DNA of 63,363 nt from Brevundimonas sp. UBA4553 (GCF_002387245.1 NZ_DGLD01000011.1:1-63363); one strand, 5' to 3'. Positions 8,433 to 17,076 are shown, counted from the first letter of the stretch. A program made the numbers and translations. Notes: generated from the letters alone by a model not told the origin.

Positions 8433-9364
8433 TGGCCCGTCGCAAGAAGGGCGAGATCGTCAACGGCTGGGTCTGCCTGGACAAGCCCTTCGAGATGGGA
8501 TCCACCGAGGCGGTGACCAAGGTCCGCCGCCTGTTCGACGCCCAGAAGGCCGGCCACGCCGGGACCCTGGATCCCCTGGCCTCGGGCATCCTGCCCATTG
8601 CTCTGGGTGAGGCGACCAAGACGGTGCCCTTCATGATGGACGCCGAGAAGGTCTATCGCTTCACCATCCACTGGGGCATCTCCACCGACAGCATCGACCG
8701 CGAGGGCGAGATCATCGCCCGGTCCGACGTGCGGCCGACGCTGGAGGCGGTGAAGGCGGCCCTGCCGTCGTTCGTGGGCGAGATCGATCAGGTCCCCCCT
8801 CAGTTCTCGGCCATCCGCGTCAACGGCGAGCGCGCCTATGACCTGGCGCGAGACGGCGCCGAGTTCGAACTGGACGCGCGCAAGGTCATGATCCACGAGG
8901 CGGCGGTGACCGACGCCCCGGACGCCGATCACGTCGAGATCACGATGCACACGGGCAAGGGCGTCTATGTCCGCTCCCTGGCCCGCGATCTGGCGGCCAT
9001 GCTGGGCGCGGAAGGGCATGTTTCGGCCCTGCGGCGCGAGCGGGTGGGGCCGTTCTCGACCGCGAACGCCGTCACTCTGGATTTTCTCGTCGATCTGGCG
9101 CATAAGGGCGCCGCCTTGGAAGGCCTGCTGCCCGTTTCGACCGCTCTGGACGACATCCCGGATCTGGCCGTCACGGAACAGGACGCCTTCTCGCTGAGGC
9201 AGGGACGGCCGATCGTTCTGCTCCCCCGTCAGGTCGAGACCTTGAAGAGCCAGCTTTCCGCCGGTTCGCGCACGGTATCGGTCTTCGTGGGAGAGACCCT
9301 GGTCGCTCTCTGCACCCTGCGGGCCGGTCGGCTTGAACCCGACCGCGTTTTCAATCTCCCCTAG
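8432..9364 (+). CDS. truB: tRNA pseudouridine-55 synthase
   Basis: TruB converts U55 in the T-loop of tRNAs to pseudouridine. The 310-residue protein carries the catalytic motif GHAGTLDPLASGILPIALGE, with the nucleophilic aspartate at residue 47. It also has the substrate-binding RFTIHWGISTDSIDREGEI and VPPQFSAIRVNGERAYDLAR segments, and GKGVYVRSLARDLAAMLG near 175-195. A C-terminal PUA-like region follows (QDAFSLRQGRPI onwards). The start overlaps the rbfA stop, and rpsO follows after 47 bases. The rbfA-truB-rpsO-pnp order is conserved from enterics to alphaproteobacteria. Length is normal. Confidence 0.96.
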   Translation: MARRKKGEIVNGWVCLDKPFEMGSTEAVTKVRRLFDAQKAGHAGTLDPLASGILPIALGEATKTVPFMMDAEKVYRFTIHWGISTDSIDREGEIIARSDVRPTLEAVKAALPSFVGEIDQVPPQFSAIRVNGERAYDLARDGAEFELDARKVMIHEAAVTDAPDADHVEITMHTGKGVYVRSLARDLAAMLGAEGHVSALRRERVGPFSTANAVTLDFLVDLAHKGAALEGLLPVSTALDDIPDLAVTEQDAFSLRQGRPIVLLPRQVETLKSQLSAGSRTVSVFVGETLVALCTLRAGRLEPDRVFNLP

Positions 9365-9411
9365 CGCTCGTTTTCGGACGGCGCGACAGGGCTCCAACAT
9401 GGAGACTCTCG

Positions 9412-9681
9412 ATGTCGATTACGGCTCAACGCAAGGGCGAAGTCATCGCTGACAACGCTCGTTCGGCTGGAGACACCGGCTCGGCCGAGGTTCAGGTCGC
9501 GATCCTTTCGGAACGCATCGCCAACCTGACCGAGCACTTCAAGACCCACAAGAAAGACAACCACTCGCGTCGCGGCCTTCTGAAGATGGTCTCGCAGCGT
9601 CGTCGTCTTCTGGACCACCTGACCAAGGTCGATCGCGAGCGTTACACCGCTCTGATCGCCAAGCTGGGCCTGCGTCGCTAA
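9412..9681 (+). CDS. rpsO: 30S ribosomal protein S15
   Basis: S15 is a primary 16S rRNA-binding protein of the 30S platform and contacts 23S rRNA in an intersubunit bridge. The 89 residues match the family end to end: the N-terminal helix, GDTGSAEVQVAILSERIANL, the loop HFKTHKKDNHSRRGLLKMVS containing the conserved His and Asp that contact rRNA, and the closing LDHLTKVDRERYTALIAKLG. It is located between truB and pnp, as usual. A terminator-like hairpin lies 30 bases after the stop codon. In enterics S15 represses its own translation, but I see no recognisable pseudoknot in the short leader here. Confidence 0.98.
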   Translation: MSITAQRKGEVIADNARSAGDTGSAEVQVAILSERIANLTEHFKTHKKDNHSRRGLLKMVSQRRRLLDHLTKVDRERYTALIAKLGLRR

Positions 9682-9710
9682 GGCGGCCGACCGGCAGCGG
9701 ATAGATTTCT

Positions 9711-9743
9711 CGAGGCGCGGGCGGACACGTCCGCGCCTCGTTC
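9711..9743 (+). terminator. Hairpin between rpsO and pnp
   Basis: CGAGGCGCGG (9711-9720) and CCGCGCCTCG (9731-9740) form a perfect 10-bp stem with a 10-base loop, followed by only TTCC. It may be a partial terminator or an RNase III-type processing hairpin, as known between rpsO and pnp in Escherichia coli. Confidence 0.55.
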
Positions 9744-9981
9744 CGCACCTAGGAGGCTTTTGTCGAAGCGGACGCGGTTCGCCTCGGGAAGGGCTCCAAC
9801 CAACGAGCTTCCTGCGCGCCGCAGGTCTTTCAACGGCGCAGACGCGAGGGCCAGGACGGCCCTTGCTCCATCCCTCCGGACGCGATGGCGCGACCGGGTT
9901 TTCGGGGACCGAGGGACTGAACAGCCCAAGGCTCCACACACCCCCGTCGGGAATACGCCCGCGGGAGACGAAAGAAGAAAA
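9744..9981 (+). other. pnp leader region without a gene
   Basis: The 300 bases between rpsO and pnp hold no convincing gene. The pnp frame stays open upstream to about 9760, but that part is basic and low in complexity and is not part of the conserved enzyme. A hairpin with arms GCGAGGGCC (9844-9852) and GGCCCTTGC (9858-9866, one G-T pair) lies in the leader. A long structured pnp leader agrees with RNase III/PNPase autoregulation in other proteobacteria, but that is inference here. Confidence 0.5.
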
Positions 9982-12216
9982 ATGTTCGATATCAAACGCA
10001 AGACGATCGAGTGGGCCGGCCGCCCGCTGACGCTGGAAACCGGCCGCATCGCCCGTCAGGCTGACGGCGCCGTTCTGGCGACCTACGGCGAGACCGTGGT
10101 CCTGGCCACCGTCGTCTATGGCCGCCAGCCCAAGCCGGGCCTGGATTTCTTCCCGCTGACCGTCAACTACCAAGAGAAGACGTTCGCCGCCGGCAAGATC
10201 CCGGGTGGCTACTTCAAGCGTGAAGGCCGTCCGTCGGAAAAAGAGACCCTGGTCTCGCGCCTGATCGACCGTCCGATCCGCCCCCTGTTCGTCAAGGGCT
10301 TCAAGAACGAGACCCAGGTCGTCATCACCGTGCTGCAGCACGACATGGAAAACGACCCGGACGTCCTGGGCATGGTCGCCGCCTCGGCCGCCCTGACCAT
10401 CTCGGGCGTGCCCTTCATGGGTCCGATCGGCGCCGCACGCGTCGGCCTGATCGACGGCGAGCTGGTCCTGAACCCCGCCATCGACACCATGGGTGAAAGC
10501 GCGCTCGACCTGGTCGTCGCCGGCACCCAGGACGCCCTGATGATGGTCGAATCGGAAGCCAAGGAGCTGTCGGAAGAGAAGATGCTCGAGGCCCTGATGT
10601 TCGCGCACGCGGGCATGCAGCCGGTGATCGACGCCATCATCGAACTGGCTGAACACGCGGCCAAGGAGCCCTTCGACTTCCAGGCCGAAGACCACTCCGA
10701 CGTCGTCGCCTCGATCAAGAAGCTGGTCGGCGAGGACATCAAGTCGGCCTACGCCCACCCGGGCAAGTATGAGCGCCGTTCGGGCGTCGACGTGGCCAAG
10801 AAGACCGCCGCCGCCGCCCTGGTGAAGACCGACGAGAACCCCGAGGGCGTCGACTCGTCCAAGTTCTCGGCCGCCTTCAAGGAATGCGAAGCCGAAGTCC
10901 TGCGTCGCGACATTATCGAGAACGCCCACCGCGTCGACGGCCGCGCCCTCGACAAGGTCCGCGCCATCGTTTCGGAAGTCGGCGTCCTGCCGCGCACCCA
11001 CGGTTCGTCGCTGTTCACGCGCGGCGAAACCCAGGCCCTGGTCGTCGCCACGCTCGGCACCGGCGAGGACGAGCAGTACATCGACAGCCTGTCGGGCACC
11101 TACAAGGAGTCCTTCCTGCTGCACTACAACTTCCCCCCCTATTCGGTGGGTGAAGCCGGCCGCATGGGTTCGCCCGGCCGTCGCGAAATCGGTCACGGCA
11201 AGCTGGCCTGGCGCGCGATCCGTCCGATGCTGCCGACCAAGGAAGACTTCCCCTACACCATCCGTCTGGTCTCCGAGATCACCGAGTCCAACGGCTCGTC
11301 CTCGATGGCCACGGTCTGCGGTTCGTCGCTGGCCCTGATGGACGCCGGCGTGCCGCTGGTCCGTCCGGTCTCGGGCATCGCCATGGGTCTGATCCTGGAG
11401 CCGTCCGGCGAGTTCGCCATCCTGTCGGACATCCTGGGTGACGAAGATCACCTGGGCGACATGGACTTCAAGGTCGCGGGCACCTCGGAAGGCATCACCA
11501 GCCTTCAGATGGACATCAAGGTCGCCGGCATCACCAAGGAGATCATGGAGCAGGCCCTGACGCAGGCTTCGGCCGGTCGTCTGCACATCCTCGACGAAAT
11601 GTCGAAGGCCATGGACGCCCCGCGCGCCGAGCTGGGCGAACACGCTCCGAAGATCGAAACGATCAAGATCCCGGTCGACAAGATCCGTGAAGTGATCGGT
11701 TCGGGCGGCAAGGTCATCCGCGAGATCGTCGAGAAGACCGGCGCCAAGATCGACATCGGCGATGACGGCACCATCAAGGTCGCCGCCAACGACCAGGAGA
11801 AGATCGACGCCGCCAAGAACTGGATCAACTCCATCGCCGCCGAGCCGGAAATGGGCGCGATCTACACCGGCAAGGTGGTCAAGGTCGTCGACTTCGGCGC
11901 CTTCGTGAACTTCTTCGGCGCCAAGGACGGTCTGGTCCACGTGTCCCAGATCGCTCTGGAACGCGTCGCCAACCCGGCCGACGTCCTGTCGGAAGGCCAG
12001 GAGGTCAAGGTCAAGTTCCTGGGCTTCGACGATCGCGGCAAGACCAAGCTGTCGATGAAGGTCGTGGATCAGGCCACGGGCGAGGACATCACCGACAAGA
12101 TCAACGCCGAGCGCGCTGAACGCGGTGAAGCCCCGCTGTCGGAAGACACCGGCGGCCGTCCGAAGCGCGAAGGCGGTGATCGCGGTGGCGATCGCGGCCG
12201 TCGCCGTCGCGACTAA
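9982..12216 (+). CDS. pnp: Polyribonucleotide nucleotidyltransferase (PNPase)
   Basis: PNPase degrades RNA from the 3' end by phosphorolysis and is a core part of the RNA degradosome. The 744 residues start MFDIKRKTIEWAGRPLTLET. They comprise a first RNase PH domain (to about 215), a helical linker, and a second, catalytic RNase PH domain (about 300-545, with FSPLFGG-like PPYSVGEAGRMGSPGRREIG and FPYTIRLVSEITESNGSSSM). A KH domain follows (KIREVIGSGGKVIREIVEKT, from about 567), then an S1 domain (GAIYTGKVVKVVDFGAF, from about 625). The tail is rich in Gly, Arg and Asp. The preceding AAGAAGAAAA supplies a purine-rich ribosome-binding region. A strong terminator follows. Confidence 0.98.
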   Translation: MFDIKRKTIEWAGRPLTLETGRIARQADGAVLATYGETVVLATVVYGRQPKPGLDFFPLTVNYQEKTFAAGKIPGGYFKREGRPSEKETLVSRLIDRPIRPLFVKGFKNETQVVITVLQHDMENDPDVLGMVAASAALTISGVPFMGPIGAARVGLIDGELVLNPAIDTMGESALDLVVAGTQDALMMVESEAKELSEEKMLEALMFAHAGMQPVIDAIIELAEHAAKEPFDFQAEDHSDVVASIKKLVGEDIKSAYAHPGKYERRSGVDVAKKTAAAALVKTDENPEGVDSSKFSAAFKECEAEVLRRDIIENAHRVDGRALDKVRAIVSEVGVLPRTHGSSLFTRGETQALVVATLGTGEDEQYIDSLSGTYKESFLLHYNFPPYSVGEAGRMGSPGRREIGHGKLAWRAIRPMLPTKEDFPYTIRLVSEITESNGSSSMATVCGSSLALMDAGVPLVRPVSGIAMGLILEPSGEFAILSDILGDEDHLGDMDFKVAGTSEGITSLQMDIKVAGITKEIMEQALTQASAGRLHILDEMSKAMDAPRAELGEHAPKIETIKIPVDKIREVIGSGGKVIREIVEKTGAKIDIGDDGTIKVAANDQEKIDAAKNWINSIAAEPEMGAIYTGKVVKVVDFGAFVNFFGAKDGLVHVSQIALERVANPADVLSEGQEVKVKFLGFDDRGKTKLSMKVVDQATGEDITDKINAERAERGEAPLSEDTGGRPKREGGDRGGDRGRRRRD

Positions 12217-12242
12217 GCGACAGCCTCACGGTTGAAATGAAG

Positions 12243-12277
12243 AGCCCCGGCGGATCGCTCCGCCGGGGCTTTTTTCT
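12243..12277 (+). terminator. Intrinsic terminator after pnp
   Basis: AGCCCCGGCGGA (12243-12254) and TCCGCCGGGGCT (12259-12270) form a perfect 12-bp stem with a TCGC loop, followed by TTTTTCTT. Confidence 0.93.
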
Positions 12278-12341
12278 TGGCTGGCTGCTTGAGCGCGGGT
12301 TCTCCCTCCCCCTCATGGGGAAGGAGAGGCGGCGTCCCGGC

Positions 12342-12791
12342 CTAGGCCGCGCACTCCTTCGGCTTCTGCTCGTCCGGGCCGTACATGGCGCAGGCGCGGT
12401 CGATCTCGCCCTGGATCAGGGCGCAGGGGTTGGCGGTGTTGCACGGCGGGCGAGTGGCGGGGCTGACGGCGATGCAGCGCGTCACCAGGCTTTTCGCCCG
12501 GGCCTCGCCGATCTCGGCCAGACAGGAGCCCGGCTCGCCGACGGGGGTGACGGCCTGCGTCTCGGCTTCGGGCGTGGCGGCTTCCGGCGCGGGTTCGGTC
12601 TTGGGCTTGGGCGGGGCGACCGGAGCGGGCGGCGGCGCCTCCTTGATCGGTACGGCGTCGATCGGTTCCTGCGACAGCCGGGTGTCGACGCCTGCGGGCG
12701 GCGCCTCGGCGGGATCAGTCTGCGGCTGACCGCATCCGGTCAGCAGGGCGGCCGTCAGGGCCAGAAGAGAGGCGGCGAGGGCGGGGCGCAT
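12342..12791 (-). CDS. Putative lipoprotein, Pro/Ala-rich
   Basis: The 149-residue product starts at the ATG at 12791 with MRPALAASLLALTAALLTGC, a lipoprotein signal with lipobox LLTGC at about residues 16-20. A slightly longer open frame exists, but the signal peptide fixes this start. After the lipidated cysteine comes a long Pro/Ala/Glu-rich linker (about 22-90) such as spans the periplasm, then a small cysteine-rich segment of about 60 residues (GSCLAEIGEARAKSLVTRCI, PPCNTANPCALI, DRACAMYG, KECAA) with six cysteines that could form three disulfides. I do not recognise the domain. It stands alone, facing the pnp terminator on one side and rph, co-directional, on the other. Confidence 0.7.
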   Translation of the reverse strand: MRPALAASLLALTAALLTGCGQPQTDPAEAPPAGVDTRLSQEPIDAVPIKEAPPPAPVAPPKPKTEPAPEAATPEAETQAVTPVGEPGSCLAEIGEARAKSLVTRCIAVSPATRPPCNTANPCALIQGEIDRACAMYGPDEQKPKECAA

Positions 12792-12858
12792 GAGCAGGTC
12801 TCCGTTCGCAGAAGACTGCACCATGCCCCGATCGGCCCTCGCGGCCTAGTCCTCGATA

Positions 12859-13575
12859 TTACCGACCCAGAGCTGCGCGCTGCAGGGCGAACAGTTCGCC
12901 GCAGCCGATGCCGGCCAGCTCGAACAGGCGGTCGAACTCGGGACGGCTGAAGCCGCGCTTCTCGCCCGTGGCCTGAATTTCGACGATGCCGCCGGCGCCG
13001 GTCAGGACGAAGTTGCTGTCGGCCTCGGCGGTGGAGTCTTCCTCATAGTCGAGGTCCAGCACCGGCAGGTCGTTGAAGATGCCGCAGGACACGGCGGCGA
13101 CCTGATCGATGATCGGGTCGGCCTTCAGCACGCCCTCGTCCTTGAGGTAGTTGAGGGCCGTGGCCATGGCCACCCAGGCGCCGGTGATCGAGGCGGTGCG
13201 GGTGCCGCCGTCGGCCTGGATGACGTCGCAGTCGATCAGGACCTGACGCTCGCCCAGGGCCTTCAGGTCGACCACGGCGCGCAGGGAGCGGCCGATCAGG
13301 CGCTGGATTTCCTGGGTGCGGCCCGACTGCTTGCCGGCGGCGGCTTCACGACGACCGCGCGTGTGGGTGGCGCGGGGCAGCATCCCGTATTCGGCGGTGA
13401 CCCAGCCCTGGCCGGTGTTGCGCATCCAGCCCGGGACCTTTTCCTCGATCGAGGCGGTGCAAAGCACCTTGGTGTGGCCGAACGAAACCAGGCACGAGCC
13501 CTCGGCGTAGCGGTTGACGCCGGTTTCCAGCGTGACGGTGCGGAGTTGTTCGGGGGTGCGTTCGGACGGGCGCAT
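12859..13575 (-). CDS. rph: Ribonuclease PH
   Basis: RNase PH trims tRNA 3' ends by phosphorolysis. The 238-residue protein fits the family along its length: MRPSERTPEQLRTVTLETGV at the start, then LCTASIEEKVPGWMRNTGQG, the phosphate-binding RREAAAGKQSGRTQEIQRLI, and DCDVIQADGGTRTASITGAW near 115-135. The C-terminus reads GEKRGFSRPEFDRLFELAGI. It is divergent from hrcA with a 44-base gap between start codons. The rph/hrcA-grpE neighbourhood is conserved in alphaproteobacteria. Nothing unusual was seen in length or motifs. Confidence 0.97.
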   Translation of the reverse strand: MRPSERTPEQLRTVTLETGVNRYAEGSCLVSFGHTKVLCTASIEEKVPGWMRNTGQGWVTAEYGMLPRATHTRGRREAAAGKQSGRTQEIQRLIGRSLRAVVDLKALGERQVLIDCDVIQADGGTRTASITGAWVAMATALNYLKDEGVLKADPIIDQVAAVSCGIFNDLPVLDLDYEEDSTAEADSNFVLTGAGGIVEIQATGEKRGFSRPEFDRLFELAGIGCGELFALQRAALGR

Positions 13576-13619
13576 GGGATTTCCTTGGAACCTGAGTGGG
13601 GCGTGCTTATCCTGAAAGC

Positions 13620-14714
13620 GTGAGCCTGTATGCCCCCCATCCGTCGCCGTTCGGAAGCGCCCCCGCTGGTCTGGGGACGCTGGACGCGCGCGCGCGGGAC
13701 ATCTTCCGCCGCATCGTCGAGACCTATCTGGAGACGGGCGAGCCGGTGGGGTCGCGCACCATCTCGCGCGGCGGCCTGGCCCTGTCGCCGGCCTCGATCC
13801 GCAACACCATGCAGGACCTGACGCTGGCCGGCCTGCTGGCCTCGCCGCACACCTCGGCGGGGCGGGTGCCGACCCATGCGGGCCTGCGCCTGTTCGTCGA
13901 CGGTCTGCTGGAGGTAGGCGACATCGGTCAGGACGAACGGCGCGAGATCGACGCCCGGCTGGCCGGAAAGGGGCGCAACTTCGAAGAGGCGCTGGACGCC
14001 GCCACCAACCTCCTGTCCGGTCTGGCCGGCGGGGCGGGCATTGTCGCCAGTCCGGTGCGCGACGCGGGGGTCAAGCACGTCGAATTCGTGGCCCTGGGCC
14101 ATGATCAGGCCTTGGCGGTCCTGGTCGGCGACGACGGCACGGTCGAGAACCGGCTGATGCCCCTGTCGGCGGGGGTGACGCCCTCGACCCTGACCGAGGC
14201 TTCCAACTTCCTCAACGCCCGGCTGAAGGGTCGCCCCCTGGCCGAGGCGCGCACCGAGATGAACGCCGAACTGACGGCCGCCCGACGCGAGCTGGACGCC
14301 GCCGCCGCCCGTCTGGTCGAGGACGGTCTGGCCGCCTGGTCCGGCGGGGGCGAGCGCGACCGGGCTTTGATCGTGCGTGGGCGCGCCAACCTGTTGCAGG
14401 ACGCCCGGGCCGTCGAGGATCTGGAGCGGGTGCGCGTCCTGTTCGACGATCTGGAGCAGAAGGAACAGCTGATCGGCCTGCTGGACGGGGTTGGCGCGGC
14501 CCAGGGCGTGCGCATCTTCATCGGCGCGGAAACGCGCTTGTTTTCGCTTTCGGGTTCCGCCGTGATCGCGGCGCCCTATATGACGGGTCGGCAGCGGATG
14601 CTGGGCGCCATCGGCGTCATCGGCCCTGCAAGACTGAACTATGCCCGTGTCATACCGTTGGTGGATTACACCGCCCGGGTGCTGGGCCGGATTCTGGACG
14701 GACAAGAGACGTGA
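13620..14714 (+). CDS. hrcA: Heat-inducible transcription repressor HrcA
   Basis: HrcA is a repressor that binds CIRCE elements upstream of chaperone genes. The protein has the N-terminal winged-helix region (LDARARDIFRRIVETYLETG, PVGSRTISRGGLALSPASIR, AGLLASPHTSAGRVPTHAGL), then a central GAF-like domain, and a C-terminal stretch with IGAETRLFSLSGSAVIAAPY and LGAIGVIGPARLNYARVIPL. Two in-frame GTG codons could start it, at 13596 and 13620. The latter (VSLYAPHPSP) is chosen because it leaves room for the divergent rph promoter, giving 364 residues. No CIRCE-like inverted repeat (TTAGCACTC-N9-GAGTGCTAA) was seen near here or near dnaK. The stop overlaps grpE by four bases. Confidence 0.93.
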   Translation: MSLYAPHPSPFGSAPAGLGTLDARARDIFRRIVETYLETGEPVGSRTISRGGLALSPASIRNTMQDLTLAGLLASPHTSAGRVPTHAGLRLFVDGLLEVGDIGQDERREIDARLAGKGRNFEEALDAATNLLSGLAGGAGIVASPVRDAGVKHVEFVALGHDQALAVLVGDDGTVENRLMPLSAGVTPSTLTEASNFLNARLKGRPLAEARTEMNAELTAARRELDAAAARLVEDGLAAWSGGGERDRALIVRGRANLLQDARAVEDLERVRVLFDDLEQKEQLIGLLDGVGAAQGVRIFIGAETRLFSLSGSAVIAAPYMTGRQRMLGAIGVIGPARLNYARVIPLVDYTARVLGRILDGQET

Positions 14715-15337
14715 ACGACATCAACGACGAGACCCGGGACCAACTCGAGCAGGACATGGGCGAGGCCGCCGTCGACGCCGCAGCGGAAGGCGCGGGCGAC
14801 GGCGACATGGCCGTGGTCGACGCCCTGATCGCCGAGCGCGACCAGTGGAAGGACCGCGCCCTGCGCGCCGTGGCCGACGCCGAGAACACCAAGCGCCGCG
14901 CCGAGAGCCAGGCCAACGACGCCCGCGCCTACGCCATCCAGCGCTTCGCCAAGGATCTGCTGAGCGTGGCCGATACGCTGGAGCGCGGCCTGCAGTCGGC
15001 GCCCAAGGACGCTGAAGGACCCGCCGCCGCCATGGTCACCGGCCTGGAGCTGACGCAGAAGTCGCTGCTGTCGGCGTTCGAATCCAACGGCCTGACCCGC
15101 GTCGCGCCCAAGCCGGGCGAGGCCTTCGATCCGCACCTGCACCAGGCCGTGATGGAGCAGCCGTCGGACAGCGTGCCGGGCGGCACGGTGATCCAGACCC
15201 TGCAACCGGGCTACGCCCTGTTCGGCCGCACCGTGCGCGCGGCCATGGTGGCGGTCGCGGCCAAGGGCTCCGGCCCGGCCGGCGGCGCCTATTCGGAAGC
15301 CAACACCACCGGCGGGAATTTCGACGCCAAGGCGTGA
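14711..15337 (+). CDS. grpE: Nucleotide exchange factor GrpE
   Basis: GrpE releases ADP from DnaK and acts as a thermosensor of the chaperone cycle. The 208-residue protein has an acidic N-terminus (DINDETRDQLEQDMGEAAVD), the long dimerisation helix (DQWKDRALRAVADAENTKRR at about 46-65), and the C-terminal beta domain with FDPHLHQAVMEQPSDSVPGG and VIQTLQPGYALFGRTVRAAM. The tail beyond about 180 is variable and low in complexity. The GTG start at 14711 overlaps the hrcA stop (GTGA), so the two genes are coupled. A terminator follows within 25 bases. Confidence 0.96.
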   Translation: MNDINDETRDQLEQDMGEAAVDAAAEGAGDGDMAVVDALIAERDQWKDRALRAVADAENTKRRAESQANDARAYAIQRFAKDLLSVADTLERGLQSAPKDAEGPAAAMVTGLELTQKSLLSAFESNGLTRVAPKPGEAFDPHLHQAVMEQPSDSVPGGTVIQTLQPGYALFGRTVRAAMVAVAAKGSGPAGGAYSEANTTGGNFDAKA

Positions 15338-15360
15338 GCCTCGGCCGAGTGAGAACGAGA

Positions 15361-15391
15361 AAGGCCCGGGCGGACGCTCCGGGCCTTTTTT
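15361..15391 (+). terminator. Intrinsic terminator after grpE
   Basis: AAGGCCCGG (15361-15369) and CCGGGCCTT (15379-15387) form a 9-bp stem followed by TTTT. The A-run on the other side could also serve the opposite strand. Confidence 0.88.
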
Positions 15392-15400
15392 GTCAGCGGG

Positions 15401-16306
15401 TCAGTGTTTCAGCCGCGCCTCGAACAGGGCCAGCAGCCGCCGCCAGCCGTCTTTCGCATCCGCCTCGCGGTAGCTGGTCCGATAGTCGGCGTGGAAGCCG
15501 TGCGGGGCGTCGTCGTAGAGGATGATCTCGCTGTCCGCCTTGCCCGCTGCGGCCAGGGCGTCGTTCATCGCCTTGACCGTGTCGTTGGGAATTCCGCCGT
15601 CCTGCCCGCCATAGAGGCCCAGCACAGGAGCCTTCAGGTCGGCCGCCAGATCGATCGGCCAGGGACGGCCCGCCGTCTTCTGCTCATCGGTGGCCGTGGC
15701 GGCGGGGGCCAGGCGGCCGTACCAGGCCACCCCGGCGTCGAGGGCGTCGAAGCGGGCGCAGGCCTGCCACACCACCTTGCCGCCCCAGCAGAAGCCGGTG
15801 ATCCCGACCTTGTCGGCCCTGGCCCAGGCCTGCTGACCCAGCCATGTCAGGGTGGCCTCGATGTCGCCCATCACCTGTTCGTAACCGGCCTTGGCGACGA
15901 TCTGCTGGATGCGCGCCATGTCGCTGAGAGGCGCAGGGTCTTCCTCGCGCACGAAGAAGGCCGGGGCGACGGCGGCGTAGCCGGCCTTGGCCAGCCTGCG
16001 GCAGAGGTCGCGGATGTATTCGTGCACGCCGAAGATCTCGGACACCACGATGACCACGGGGAAGGGCCCGTCGCCTTCGGGCCGGGCGACATAGGCGGGC
16101 AGATCGAAACCGTCGGCGGAGCGGTAGGAGACGGTCGCGGTCGTCAGGCCGGCGCTGTCGGTCGTGACGGGGCTGGCGGACTGGCTCAGGGCGGCGGGAG
16201 CGTAGGCGGCGAAGGCCACGCCGCCCAGGGCGGCCACGCCCAGGCTGCGGCGGCTGGGGGCGATCTGGTCGGGGCTCAGGCCTTCGGGCCGGGTGATCAG
16301 GGTCAT
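15401..16306 (-). CDS. Dienelactone hydrolase family protein with Tat signal
   Basis: This 301-residue alpha/beta hydrolase starts at the ATG at 16306. Residues 19-45 (SRRSLGVAALGGVAFAAYAP) resemble a twin-arginine signal, so the enzyme is probably exported folded to the periplasm. The dienelactone hydrolase pattern is complete: VVIVVSEIFGVHEYIRDLCR with the conserved Glu, the nucleophile elbow GITGFCWGGKVVW with a catalytic Cys, LYGGQDGGIPNDTV with the Asp, and DDAPHGFHADYR with the His. The Cys-Asp-His triad suits hydrolysis of lactones or esters, but the substrate is unknown; no chlorocatechol genes are nearby. It is followed by the grpE terminator region on the opposite strand, and an alkB gene lies upstream on the same strand. 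Confidence 0.85.
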   Translation of the reverse strand: MTLITRPEGLSPDQIAPSRRSLGVAALGGVAFAAYAPAALSQSASPVTTDSAGLTTATVSYRSADGFDLPAYVARPEGDGPFPVVIVVSEIFGVHEYIRDLCRRLAKAGYAAVAPAFFVREEDPAPLSDMARIQQIVAKAGYEQVMGDIEATLTWLGQQAWARADKVGITGFCWGGKVVWQACARFDALDAGVAWYGRLAPAATATDEQKTAGRPWPIDLAADLKAPVLGLYGGQDGGIPNDTVKAMNDALAAAGKADSEIILYDDAPHGFHADYRTSYREADAKDGWRRLLALFEARLKH

Positions 16307-16380
16307 CGCGGGTCTCCGGTGCGGCGTCACAAGTGAGGACGGGACTGTGGCCCGGCTTTGACGTCCCCGTCGAGTCCCGA

Positions 16381-17004
16381 TCAGCGCGCCCGTCTCAGCG
16401 TCAGATTGATCCGCCCGCCGCCGGGGACCAGCCGGGACGATCCCGCCAGCAACCGGTCGATCCCGTGCCGCGCCAGCCGGGCCGGTCCCGTCAGGGCGCA
16501 GACGTCGCCCGAGGCCAGCTTGAGGCTGTGGGTCCTGCCGCCCTCGGCGGGGCCGATGCGGAACACCGCCGTATCGCCCAGCGACACCGACAGGACCGGC
16601 GCGGTCAGGTCGGCTTCGTCGCGGTCCTGATGCAGGCCCATCTTCGCCTCGCCCCGATAGAGGTTGACCAGACAGGCGTCGGGCGGGACAGGCCAGCCGG
16701 TCAGGGCGTCCCACAGGTCGAGCAGGCTCTGCGGCATGGCCGGCCAGGGCTGGCCGGTGACGGGGTGGGTCGTTTGATAGCGATAGCCCGCGCGGTCCGA
16801 GACCCAGGCCAGCGGCCCCAGCCCGGTCATCTCCACCGAAAACGGCCGCCCGCCCGGTGTCACCGGGCGATAGAAGGGCGCCGCCTCCGCCGCCGCCAGG
16901 ACCTCGTTCAACAGGGCTTGTTGCGCGCCTGCGTCCAGCGCGCCCGGCCACAGGCGAAAGCCGGGCAGGCCGGTCGGGGTTTCGCGGAAAGACGGGCGGT
17001 TCAT
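16381..17004 (-). CDS. alkB: Alpha-ketoglutarate-dependent dioxygenase AlkB
   Basis: AlkB repairs N-alkylated bases (1-methyladenine, 3-methylcytosine) by oxidative demethylation using Fe(II) and 2-oxoglutarate. The 207 residues carry the family signatures: VNLYRGEAKMGLHQDRDEAD with iron ligands H125 and D127, LSVSLGDTAVFRIGP, the third ligand H180 in RLARHGIDRLL, and the 2-oxoglutarate-binding arginines in RINLTLRRAR (R198, R204). The substrate-binding N-terminal part includes PRGWYYS-like RAGYRYQTTHPVTGQPWPAM. No Ada-type adaptive response gene or LexA-like box is visible nearby. The gene is divergent from dnaK, whose promoter region lies 70-100 bases upstream. Confidence 0.92.
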   Translation of the reverse strand: MNRPSFRETPTGLPGFRLWPGALDAGAQQALLNEVLAAAEAAPFYRPVTPGGRPFSVEMTGLGPLAWVSDRAGYRYQTTHPVTGQPWPAMPQSLLDLWDALTGWPVPPDACLVNLYRGEAKMGLHQDRDEADLTAPVLSVSLGDTAVFRIGPAEGGRTHSLKLASGDVCALTGPARLARHGIDRLLAGSSRLVPGGGRINLTLRRAR

Positions 17005-17076
17005 GCGTCAAATGTAGGCCGTCGGACCGCGACCGTCACGAAACGCCACCGAATCCGGCTCGAACCGCACGAAACC

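Noticed and set aside
9760..9981. Extended N-terminus of PNPase
   Set aside because: The added 74 residues are basic and not part of the family; the ATG at 9982 begins the conserved MFDIKRK sequence and follows a purine-rich RBS.
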